Below, piece by piece: positions 12,082 through 21,668 of a DNA stretch of 64,000 bases; within the stretch, counting starts at the first letter, position 1, and every line of letters begins with the position of its first letter. Made by a program: the position numbers and the translations under genes. Location: positions 248,001 to 312,000 of the forward strand of contig VFIW01000025.1 in the NCBI GenBank assembly GCA_006386115.1, in the 5' to 3' direction. The notes beneath the pieces are model-generated. The model had not been told where the DNA came from, did no database searches, and worked only from the letters and a program-made list of their open reading frames with translations. This stretch comes from Globisporangium splendens (lineage: Eukaryota; Oomycota; Peronosporomycetes; Pythiales; Pythiaceae).

Positions 12082-12792
12082 ATGATGGCTGCAGCAGCTC
12101 GACGCAACACCAACCGCGCGCGGTGCCAGTTCCCAGACTGCGACAAATTCGCGCAGACGCGAGGGCTCTGCAAAGCCCACGGCGGCGGCTCGAGATGCCG
12201 AGACCCAACGTGCAACAAACTCGCGCAGAGCCGCGGCCTGTGCATTGCGCACGGCGGTGGCCGCCGCTGCCAGCATGACGACTGCACGAAACTCGCACAG
12301 AGCAAAGGCTACTGCATCTCGCACGGCGGCGGACGCCGTTGCACGGTGCCCGACTGCGAAAAGTTCTCCCAGGTCAAAGGCCGCTGCAAGTCGCACTCGA
12401 AGCTCCCGTTCTCGCCATTGACGGAGGAAATCTCGGAGGCGCTCAAGCACCAGCGCATGCGCACACTCGCGGGCTCGCCATCGGAAGCAGCCACGCCGCG
12501 TTCGGCCACGAAGCTCAGCATCGATTTCCTCGTCAACCCGCAGGGAAGTCACGCGCACTACACGGAGAGCGAGTTCGACTACAGCAACGACTCGGAGAGC
12601 AGCTCCATGGACGACGTCATCTCGGGCTTCCAGCGCATCTCGCGGATCTCGCCGCGCCGCGAGGGCGACTTCCGCGCTCAGCTGCCGCCGCACCACAGCT
12701 ACCAAGGCCGCGACCCACTCATCTCGTTCCTCGACACCAAGAGCCCGCCGTCCAGCGGACCGCTCCCGTCCATCGCGTCACTGACGTCGTGA
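12082..12792 (+). CDS. WRKY19-like zinc-finger repeat protein
   Basis: This single exon encodes 236 residues starting MMAAAARRN. Residues about 10-110 hold four tandem repeats of a C-x4-C-x3-(A/S)-x3-G-x-C-x2-H pattern, spelled for example CQFPDCDKFAQTRGLCKAH, with repeats linked by GGG-x-R-C. This is the repeat seen in many oomycete proteins annotated as WRKY19-like zinc-finger proteins, named after a small part of Arabidopsis WRKY19; it is not a WRKY domain. The Cys/His spacing suggests metal binding and perhaps DNA or protein binding, but function is unproven. The rest is a Ser/Pro-rich tail with an acidic patch (SEFDYSNDSESSSMDD) and the motif SIDFLV. The first ATG of the MM pair was chosen because the upstream open frame has no protein-like content. 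Confidence 0.85.
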   Translation: MMAAAARRNTNRARCQFPDCDKFAQTRGLCKAHGGGSRCRDPTCNKLAQSRGLCIAHGGGRRCQHDDCTKLAQSKGYCISHGGGRRCTVPDCEKFSQVKGRCKSHSKLPFSPLTEEISEALKHQRMRTLAGSPSEAATPRSATKLSIDFLVNPQGSHAHYTESEFDYSNDSESSSMDDVISGFQRISRISPRREGDFRAQLPPHHSYQGRDPLISFLDTKSPPSSGPLPSIASLTS

Positions 12793-13782
12793 GCCCGCCT
12801 GGGACATGTGACAGCGGGCGGATATCCGCACACACACATCATTGCGTGTGGTGCGCTTTTGATTTGTTTTTACTTCTTCTTTCTCTCTGACGATTTTGTC
12901 CGCATGGCTTGCATGCGGTAGTTGCATAGTGTAAACATATTTAACCTGGAAACTAATAGACACCGGAAAGTATTAGTATGATAATAAAGTACTTCACATC
13001 TTTCAACCACCACTTTGCTCTCAAGCATTAGCATTTGCATTTCGAGACACAGGGCATTGCGAGAACGCGGGGGTGTTCCTGTTATTACGACTGTTAATGG
13101 CTCGTCGTCCCATCGCACACGCGGTGGTCAGCACTGCGTCCAGGCGAGAAAAAGACGCAAGCGTACATACGACACCCATCAGATGTAGCCATTCGGCCTC
13201 TGGACTGCACCAACAGAATCCTCCCAACTGCACCAACGGTTGTTGGCGCACGGCAGGCAGCGCAGCATTGCCCTGAAAGAGAGGACAGGAACACCACATT
13301 GGAGGAGGAGGTCGCGAGACCTCCACGGGATACGTCTGGTCTGTTCTTGCTCTAAGCTCATGTCAGCCAGTAAACCAGGCGTTAATCAATGCGCTAGTAG
13401 GTGGCGAAGGATGCATGCGGCATCCATGCATGCACTCGCATTTGGCATTCACTCACTCGGGTTGAAGAACTGAGAAGCCAAATTTTAGGACAATGCTGCC
13501 TAATGTCACATCTTATAATAAGGTAAATGGATCAGAAATTGTCCTTGAATTGTGTCAATTGTTTATTTTGGTCACCATGTTTGCAGCTGAAAAAAGCATG
13601 TGTCCTGCCATAAACTTGGACCTAAAATTTCTCGTCGGTCCTAAAATAGGTCCTAACGTTTTCTTCCCTCACAGCCTCCAATTGCTCGCTGTTCCTGTTG
13701 ACAACGCGAACTGGGGCTGACTCTGCTGCTACTCAGAAGGAGAGAGTGTTTCCCACCAGATTGTACGAATTTCCGTTTTGCA
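12793..13782. other. Intergenic, convergent 3' ends
   Basis: This 990-bp spacer lies between the 3' ends of the zinc-finger gene and the first transglutaminase gene. It is AT-richer than the genes. I found no coding frame with recognisable content and no repeat of note; two short copies of GGTCCTAAAAT-like sequence occur near 13617-13660. Confidence 0.5.
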
Positions 13783-16233
13783 TTAGTTGAGCAGCCCCGA
13801 GACAGCGCCAGTCGATGCGATCTTACCACTTGAGCTGCTCTTGAGGTAGCACGCCGGATAGCCTGGATTGTCGTTTCGGAACGTGTACGCCTTGCACCCT
13901 GGCGTGTCAGCACACCTGGCGCAGCACTCCGAAGGCAAGAACACGTACACGACAGACAAGTCGTTGCCGTAAAAGTCAACGTCAGTGAATTGTCGCGAGC
14001 ACTGAGTCGGTTCAGGGATGCACTGGTACTCCATTGGGTTCCAGGGTTGACAGTAGAATCCAGAAGGGCAGCACTTTGCGCCGTTGCTGTCGCCACAGCG
14101 ACCCCATGCAGAGGTTGAGCACGTCGATGTCGACAGTCTTGGGTTCGTCACTTGTGCCGAGATTGCGCCCGCGACACTGCGCTTGCTCCCCACGCCAGAT
14201 TTGAGGTAGCACGCGTGATCGGCAGGAATGAACGTGTACGCTTTGCACCCAGCAGTGTCAGCGCATTGCGCGCAGCACTGATCCGCCGACGCAATGTAGA
14301 CAGACTCGATGTCGTCGCCGTAGAAATCGATTCCAGTTTGCTGGGAGCCACACTGGCCGGACGGACGGTCTGGCGAAATTGTCGCTGGCTCACTGACAAC
14401 AATCGCTGACACAGCACCGACCACCTCACGTTTGTCACCCGACCCAGTCTTCAAGTAGCACGCAGTCCGGCCATCGCTGTTGTAGTTGACAAAAGTGTAC
14501 GCCTTGCAACCCGCCGTCGACGTGCACTTGTCGCAGCATTCTTCTGGCAACGAAAGGCCGTAAATCGCGGTGAGGTCATCACCGTAAAAGTCGGTTCCAG
14601 TCTGTTGCTTGCCGCACTTGGTAGGCACCGAGCGGCACTGGTAGAACCATGGGTCCCACGGCTGTCAGTAATCATCAGGCGAAGTGCAACACTGGACTCC
14701 CAAATCATTGCTGCCGCACTGGGCTCCGGTCGCAGCGCAGGACGACGTCGTAGTAGGCGCTGGAGCTGGCGCAGTGGTCGTTGGAGATGGCGCAGTCGTC
14801 GTTGGAGATGGCGAAGGAACTGGAGCGGCATCCAAATCCACACATTTCACTGACGCATCAAGGAGCTCCGGGACGTGCTTGTACCTCAAGCCCACGCTCG
14901 TGATAGTAGATGGGTCCGGACGGCTACCTGGGAACCACAGGAAGTCTGGATGGTTTGTTTTCGACTCGCCGACCCATTCGCCGCCGATGATCTGATTCTT
15001 CGCGTCGAGTTCGAGGACGTACTCGTATGTTCGGTAAGCCGTGTACCAGTTGGCGTGGCCATTCTCAACGAGCGAGCCGTCTTCTCCCGCCTCGTTAATC
15101 CAACTGAGCGTAGTGGACACGTACGCGAGCTTCTTTGCATCAGCGTTGAAAGGGTACACGTCTTTTCCAAAGAATTCGCGAGCACCATCGGCAGTCGAGA
15201 GCACAGTGATCGACTCCACTTCGTAACCGCGCACTGGTTGGTTCCACACTTCGGCACCAGCAGTGACGTCGACGACAAACGATTTCTTGAACTTGCCCAA
15301 GATGTTAGCGATCGTGATATGGAAAAAGCCCGGACCAAGGTCACGGCGCGCAAGGTCAACGAAGCGACCATACTCGTCCATCTCGGTTGGCTCATCGGGA
15401 CCATTGAAACGAGCGCCAGTAAACACGGTTTCGGTGTTGGCGCCATCGTAGATCTGGGTCAAAAGTCCTTTGATATCGAACGCTTGGAATATGACGTTCC
15501 CTTTCTTGACAGCACATCTTGGCTCTTTCTCTAGGATCGCCGCTGGTGCCCACGCATGGCAGATGCCAAACCATCCAGGGATGCAGTAACCACTGCTCTC
15601 TCTGAAGCGGATACCACAGATACTGCCGTCGTTTTGATCGTGGCAGTCTTCGCTCGTCGTGCACACCTTACGATAGCTTTGCGACAGGATGCCTGTACTG
15701 TACGAGATCGCGTCCGTGAATTGCTTCACGTCGAGTCCAAACGCGGCCGCGTACTTCTCGGCCGCGCTCGGTTCTTGGTCTCCTTGCCAGCGATAGTTGA
15801 TGCCGTCCGCGTAAATCGGCCAGTAGCTACCTGGCCACGGCGCTGGGTCAAAACTCGCGCTGGAAAACTCTGGTTTCATGAGCGTCTCCAGGTTACGCTC
15901 CATTTTCATGCCGAAGTAGTCCTCCAAGCGATCTAGATCCGTGTACGCGTCTGCCAAGTTTCGCGTTCGCATGTGTGAAGCAGCAACAGTGGCAAGCGGA
16001 ACCGATGCATTCCCGTCATTCGAACCATTGGGTGTTGTCAAGGACACGTTGCCGTCACGCACAGAGTACGCTGCGACATTGCTGCTCACGGGGAATCCAG
16101 CACCGGCAAAGTTGCCATGGCTAAGCCGCGCATGCTCACCGTTCGTGGTGGGATTGTGGTCGATCGGACCGCCAAGCACAGTCGTGCTACTCAATGCGAG
16201 CAAGTAGCCTATGATGAGCTTGAAGCTGACCAT
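13783..16233 (-). CDS. Pep-13-type transglutaminase elicitor with CBM1-PAN-PAN-CBM1-PAN tail, interrupted by one TGA
   Basis: The start is MVSFKLIIGYLLALSS at 16233, a clean signal peptide; an upstream in-frame ATG at 16380 would spoil it. The oomycete elicitor transglutaminase domain (GP42/M81 family) covers about residues 100-465. It has the [15 protein letters not shown] block near 218-232, probably containing the catalytic Cys, and the Pep-13-like surface motif VWNQPVRGYEVES near 329-341. A short Pro/Thr linker follows, then CBM1-like, PAN-like, PAN-like, CBM1-like and PAN-like modules. The frame runs to 13783 but has one in-frame TGA at 14665-14667, where both sister proteins and the second CBM1 of this gene have the conserved Cys of G-x-Y-C. 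As written, the product ends inside the first CBM1 after a complete transglutaminase domain. The enzyme would cross-link proteins in the apoplast or wall; the CBM1/PAN tail resembles CBEL wall-binding proteins. Confidence 0.85.
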
Positions 16234-16345
16234 ATCGTCCGCTTCTTGCCGTTGCTTCTCAAACGAATCGACTTTGGCGGCACTAAGTGACGGCAGTGTA
16301 GTGCGAGGTGTGTATGTAATGAGTACTCCGAGCCCACCCCAAAGC

Positions 16346-16361
16346 AAACTGTAGAATGAGC
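16346..16361 (-). promoter_or_regulatory. Oomycete initiator-type core promoter
   Basis: On the reverse strand GCTCATTCTACAGTTT matches the oomycete start-site consensus GCTCATTYYNCAWTTT at 15 of 16 positions. It lies about 113 bp upstream of the chosen transglutaminase start at 16233 and downstream of the alternative ATG at 16380, which supports the shorter start. Confidence 0.8.
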
Positions 16362-17045
16362 GAACGCAGCGTTTGTTCACGAGCGCCGCGGAGTCCGAAT
16401 CAGGAGCGTGTAGGTGGAGATCACGTACTGAGTGCTCCTCCGAACGTAGTGCCAGATAAGCTTTTCAGCACGTCTCTGTGAACCGGGGAGCTACAGCTGA
16501 ACTCTGCGCTGTGGTGGACAAGGTGGTTGTCCCAGATGCAGCGTATTGGCGACGTGCCATACGTCGTCTCTCTTTCATACACTGAGTGTCGTGCCTACCC
16601 GACAACTCGGCTCGGGAGTCCAAATCGCCAGAGCGAGCTCAAATGAGGTGCTGGACTGAGCCACGCACTGCTCCGTCTCTTGTTGCACTCAGGCCAATGG
16701 TCACTTCACCGCAACACCAGATCTCAGAAAGTGTTCTCAAGTGCATCGCTGATCGTGTGTCATCGCTCCAGCTCATGGTTCAGTGCACGACTGAATGCTG
16801 AGTTCAGTATGTACGACATCGACTTGCATGCTGATGTTTATTGCACGCGGATTTAGTCGTTGAATTGGTGGCATTGGGAACGATGCACTGTGCTTGCGCA
16901 ACGCTGACATCTCTCAACAAGAAAATCTATTGGGGAAAGTTGCCAGTGACTTTCAATTACACTCATTCAAAACATGTAAACTATACGCATGAAGAACGTG
17001 GAATTCTTACTTGTGGACGACCTCACTGGACTTGGACCGTGGTGC
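16362..17045. other. Intergenic
   Basis: The spacer between the first and second transglutaminase genes. No coding frame, repeat or RNA gene is apparent. Confidence 0.5.
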
Positions 17046-19675
17046 TCAGTACGCCCATTGCTTGTAGTCTTGCTGTTGTTGTTGCTGTTGTTGCTGTCGA
17101 GGCGTGACGGCCGCTGAAACGGCGTCTTCTTTCTTGTGCGTCTTCGAGATATCGTTCTTCAAATGGCACTCGGATTGCCCTTTGCCATTCGAGTTGTAGA
17201 AAGTGTAACCCTTGCAGCCGTGCGTCTTGGAGCATCGCTCACAACAATCTGAGGCGCGAATGTTGTAAATGCGGGCAAACTCCTTGCCACCAAACGAGAC
17301 CCCGACCTGCTGCTGCGAGCACTTGCTTGGGACGGGAGTGCATTGGTGGTACCACTTGTTGAGTGGTAGGCAGTACTCTCCAGAACGGCAGCAACGCGAC
17401 TTTTGACCGTGGCCACCACAGGAGCCACCACGAGGAGTGGAACACACTTGCTGCGCAGCAGGGGATGGCGTTGACGTTGGACGTGGGGTAGAAGTTGGGG
17501 TTGACGAAGGCTTTGGAGTTGGAGCAGCAGTTGGCGCTGAAGTTGTTGTTGGAGCTAGGGTTGTTGTTGGCGTACTCGTTGGTGTAGGTGATGGCGTTGG
17601 TGCCAGGGTCGACGTAGGTGTTGGCGCAGGAGTCTCAGTCGTTGGCGCAGGTGCAACAGTCGCCGATGACGGTGCAGCAGTCGTTGGGGCTGGAGTCTCA
17701 GTCGTTGGTGCAAGAGTATCTGGCGTTGGTGAAGGTGCAACAGTCGTTGGTGCAGGAGTATCTGGAGTAGGTGTAGAAGTCTCAGTTGTTGGCGCAGGAG
17801 TCTCAGTCGTTGGCGCAGGAGTCTCAATCGTTGGTACTGGAGTCTCAGTTGTTGGTGCTGGAGACTCAGTCGTTGGTACAGGGGTATCTGGAGTAGGTGT
17901 AGAAGTCTCAGTTGTTGGCGCAGGAGTCTCGATCGTTGGGGCTGGAGCCACAGTCGTTGGGGCTGAAGTCGAGTCTGGGGACGACGTAGGCGTTGGAGAT
18001 GGAGTCGGTTCTGGCGTCGGAGTTGGCGTTGGCGTTGGAATCGGTTCTGGCGTCGGAGTTCGGCGTTGGCGTTGGGTTGGCGTTGGCGTGGCGTGCGTTG
18101 GCGTTGGCGTTGGCGTTGGCGTTGGCGTTGGCGTTTGGCGTTGGCGTTGGAGTTGGCGTTGGGCGTTGGAGTTGGAGTTGGCGTTGGCGTTGGCGTTGGC
18201 GTTGGCGTTGGCGTTGGAGTTGGTGTTGGCGTTGGAGTTGGTGTTGGCGTTGGCGTTGGAGTTGGCGTTGGTGCAGGGTTTAGATCAACACATTTCACTG
18301 AAGCGTCGAGCAATTCCAGAACGTTTTTGTAGCTCAAGCCAACGTTCGTGACCGTGGATGTAGCTGGTCGATCGGTTGGGAACCACAAGAAGTCCGGGTG
18401 CTCTTGTCGAGACCCACCTACCCACTCTCCACCGATGATGTTCTGTTTAGCATCCAATTCAAGAAGATACTCGTAGTCTCCAGTTTGTGTGTATCTGTCA
18501 ACCTTGCCGGTTTCGACCAGAGGACCATCTTCTCCCGACTCGACGATCCAGCGAAACTTGGTGTGCACGTACATGAGGGATTTCGCATCACTGTTGAAAG
18601 GGTACTTGCTGGTCTGAAAATACTCCTTGGCTCCTTGTGACAGCGTTAACGCCTTCGTTTCAGCAATTTCATAATTGCGTACAGGTTGGTTCCACACTTC
18701 GGAGCCTGCAGTGACATCCACAACGAACGCCTTCTTGAATCTCCCCATGATGTTGGTGATCGCGATATGGAAGAAGCCTGGACCAAGATCACGGCGGGCA
18801 GCATCCTTGTAGCGACCATACTCGTCGAAAACAGCCGGGGTGTCTGGTCCGTTGAAGCGAGCACCGGTGAACACCGTATCCACACTGGCACCATCGTAGA
18901 TCTGGGTCAGCAGCCCCTTGATATCGAATGGCTGGAAAGTAACACTGCCTTTCTTCACGGCACACTTGGGTTCCTTCTCAAGGATCGCGGCTGGAGCCCA
19001 CGCGTGACAGATACCAAACCACCCGGGGATACAGTAGCCTTTCGACTCTCCTTGGCGAATCCCACACACGCTGCCATCCTTTAAGCTGTCACACTCGGAT
19101 GTTACTTTGCACGATCTGCGCCTAGATTGCGACAAAATGCCGTTGCTTTGTGAGACCTTGGCCGTGAAATCCTTGACACTGAGGCCATACGCCGTCGCGT
19201 ACTTTTCGGATGGACTCAGTACGTCGCTGCCTTGCCAGCGGTAGTTGATGCCGTCCGCGTAGACCGGCCAGTAGCTGCTTGGCCACGGTGCTGGATCAAC
19301 CTTCGCTGACTTGTACTGCTTGTTGAGCGTCGCGAAGTTGAGCTCCATCGGCGTCCCAAAATACTTCTCCAAGCGCTCGATATCGGCGTTCGAAGCTTCG
19401 AGGCGTCGGAAGTTGCCCGCACCGACCGTGGCTTCCGGTTGAGGCGTCGAGGCATTCGTGACTCTCGGGAGCGGTTCGACGACCTCGGCGATGCGGTACT
19501 CGATCACTTCTGGGGCCACGTCGGCGCCGAAGGCCGGGTGACGGTGGTTGAGCGGCGCCTTGTCCTCGAACGAGGTCGTCACGGGGTTGTCTTCAAACTT
19601 GGAGGCGCGCGCCGAAGTGGCGCCGAGCAGCGCGATCGCAACGCAGCGCGTGAACAGCAGCGTCGTCGACACCAT
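17046..19675 (-). CDS. Pep-13-type transglutaminase elicitor with long PT-rich linker, CBM1-PAN tail; frame broken in the repeat
   Basis: The start [24 protein letters not shown] at 19675 gives a good signal peptide. The transglutaminase domain is intact: [12 protein letters not shown] near residue 220 and the Pep-13-like [13 protein letters not shown] near 327-339. After [12 protein letters not shown] the protein enters a Pro/Thr repeat encoded by a GGCGTT-type hexanucleotide run. Between about 18061 and 18175 several one- or two-base indels shift the frame. The correct frame resumes by about 18060 and continues through TP/TET repeats, a CBM1-like module ([17 protein letters not shown]) and a PAN-like module, ending in a nine-Gln run at 17046. 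The reading as deposited would lose the tail. The linker, about 270 residues, is far longer than in the sister genes. The indels may be sequence errors in a difficult repeat or real decay. Confidence 0.78.
17460..18285. repeat. Pro/Thr-coding minisatellite with hexanucleotide core
   Basis: The 18061-18285 part consists of imperfect GTTGGC/GTTGGA hexamers read on the other strand as (PT)n. The 17560-18000 part has longer units coding [25 protein letters not shown] blocks. Irregular units (TTTGG, GGGCG, GTGCG, GTTCG) mark the frame breaks. Confidence 0.85.
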
Positions 19676-19734
19676 GGATGCTGTAGGGAAGAACACGGAC
19701 GAATGACAAATGGACCGAGTGCGCGCGATGCCGT

Positions 19735-19750
19735 AAATTGGAGAATGCGG
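19735..19750 (-). promoter_or_regulatory. Oomycete initiator-type core promoter
   Basis: The reverse strand reads CATTCTCCAATTT, the 13 inner bases of the GCTCATTYYNCAWTTT consensus, while the first three bases (CCG) do not match. It lies about 60 bp upstream of the ATG at 19675 and downstream of the alternative ATG at 19762. Confidence 0.6.
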
Positions 19751-20485
19751 AAGGGGAAGCAACTGCGGCAGGCGAACGGCGGGTTACTTCAAATGGTGAC
19801 GCACGAAACGCTTTTGCGCCGTATAGAAACGAGGAGGTTTCTACATCGTGACTGGATGGGAGCCACGCCTCTGTGTGTCGTATTGGAGTGTGTTTACCAG
19901 AGTAGAGGCGGACTGGAGACGAAGAGAGAGAGGGTGGCAGGTATCCATGCGCGCTGACCCAGCTGGTCGAGGCTGCTGGGTGCCTGTGTGGCTCGACGGA
20001 GAGGCATTTCGTGAGAAGAGGGTGAGTATTATACTATGGTCGTGCTGTAAGAAGACATACTTGCGCGTAGAAACGAGAGGCGGTGTAGAAAATGGGCGAG
20101 CAAGCTGAGTGGCAAGTTCAGACACGTTTCCTCCCTATATTGAACACTGTGTTGGTGCTAAGTGATTTAAACAGGTCCGAGTGTTGGTAAGTGGGATGCA
20201 TAGGGGGAAGCGCTTGTGCTGTGTGTTTGTTTCCTCCGCCACTGAGTACCTCTGACAAAATCGTGTCTGTGGAATCTAACAGCCTGAAGAAAATGAAAGT
20301 GCACATACTCTACATATTACACTATGGTCAACTGACTATTGCAGCATCTCCACAACGTCAGTCGTTGCTTATACAAGGCGGAAGTTGCGGATACACAGGG
20401 TACAGTCAGAAAAAGGTTCAAGACTGTCCCTGCAGAGAGAGAGAGAGAGAAGGTAATTCTATTTAACTTATGATCTACATACAGT
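19751..20485. other. Intergenic
   Basis: No gene is supported here. A GA microsatellite lies at about 20433-20450. Confidence 0.5.
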
Positions 20486-20941
20486 TTAAGAATTCCTGAG
20501 TCTCATTAACACTGCTGACAGTGAGGTGTTTCTAAGTTTTGACGGTGTGGCACCGATATCATTGTCGAGTAGAGCTGCGACTTGGGACATAAGAATTTGA
20601 TCGTTCCCCCGCGATTCGTCGGTGAGTATCTTCGCACTCTTGGAGTTCATTGCCACGTTGGCGAGAAGATCGGCCATTTTGGTTTGTTCTCGTTTTGTGT
20701 GATTCCAGGAGATCCACGCAAAGTTGGCGATGATTTGGTTTACCCGAACTGATAGTGGCTGCAACTCGGTCTGGCGTATTGAGGCGAACCCGTTCTGGGA
20801 TGCGATAATCATTTGGCTGTCTCCGAAGACTTCCAACTTGACTTCATAGTGCCAAGACTGTCCCTGCAAAAGAGCCGGATTTGCTGAATGGATACAGTAA
20901 CGGTGCAGAAACCAGGCGAGCCACTTCAACCTCCCGTTCAA
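20486..20941 (-). pseudogene. RNase H-like remnant of a retroelement
   Basis: This open stretch of 151 codons reads VFGDSQMIIASQ near residue 38 and HTKREQTKMADLLANVAMNSK near 80. These match the GDS and the late Asp (K-x-AD-x-LAN-x-A) motifs of retroelement and cellular RNase H type 1 domains. The first catalytic Asp and Glu are not seen upstream, so it is a fragment. Its sequence differs from the RNase H of the LINE copies elsewhere in the window, so it belongs to another family. It lies between the second and third transglutaminase genes. Confidence 0.6.
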
Positions 20942-21668
20942 GTATATAAGTGTGATATGTGAAAAGTGACGATCGATCGTGCAGCGAGAGGGAAACTGTG
21001 GATCGCTTTTGTGGGTAGATCTGATCCACCTCTACATCATGCAACGACGTACGCACTTGCACCGATATAGTTCAGAATTATTACACCACGAACATGCATC
21101 GTGTATCGTACGCGTATGCTGGAGCGCAACTGGCACTGGGCAATAATAGTACAGACGACGATGGCGGAACAATGTTTTCGATTGTGTACAATTACGGCAT
21201 CCAGCATTTACATAAAACGCCACGGTGCATTGTGCGAGCATATGCTTCTAGCCGATAGTCTGCGGATTGCTGTCGTGCACCATATCCTACCCTACGAGCA
21301 GCTGCGATACGAACGGAATGAAAGCACATGTGGCTTTTTTTGCAGCTTTCTGCGAAAAACTGAGCTTATCAGGGGGAGCTGAAGTCGATGCATGTCTGAT
21401 TTGTTGATCGAGCCTGATTTAGAGGGTGTCACAAGATCTTTCGATGCAAGATCTGCTGTGAGCACAACGCACAGCACAGCTTACCATTTGAGATTGCACA
21501 CTATCGAACAGGCAACAAAAATGCATGTTATTTATCGGTTTACCAATACACACCCGAGCTCTCGGGCAAACCGATATCTGCTGCAACAGTGCTGCGACTC
21601 CTGCTTGAAGAGGAGGACACTAGGTGGAGCACTCAAATGACAAACAAAGCTCTTCTGCGAGAGATACA
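20942..21668. other. Intergenic
   Basis: No supported gene. The last part is the 3' flank of the third transglutaminase gene. Confidence 0.45.

Noticed and set aside
17437..18351. Open frame of 304 codons, almost all Val, Gly and Ala, on the + strand
   Set aside because: It is the antisense of the Pro/Thr repeat; no start context or domain.
20433..20450. GA repeat as a possible regulatory GAGA site
   Set aside because: A short microsatellite with no gene start near it.
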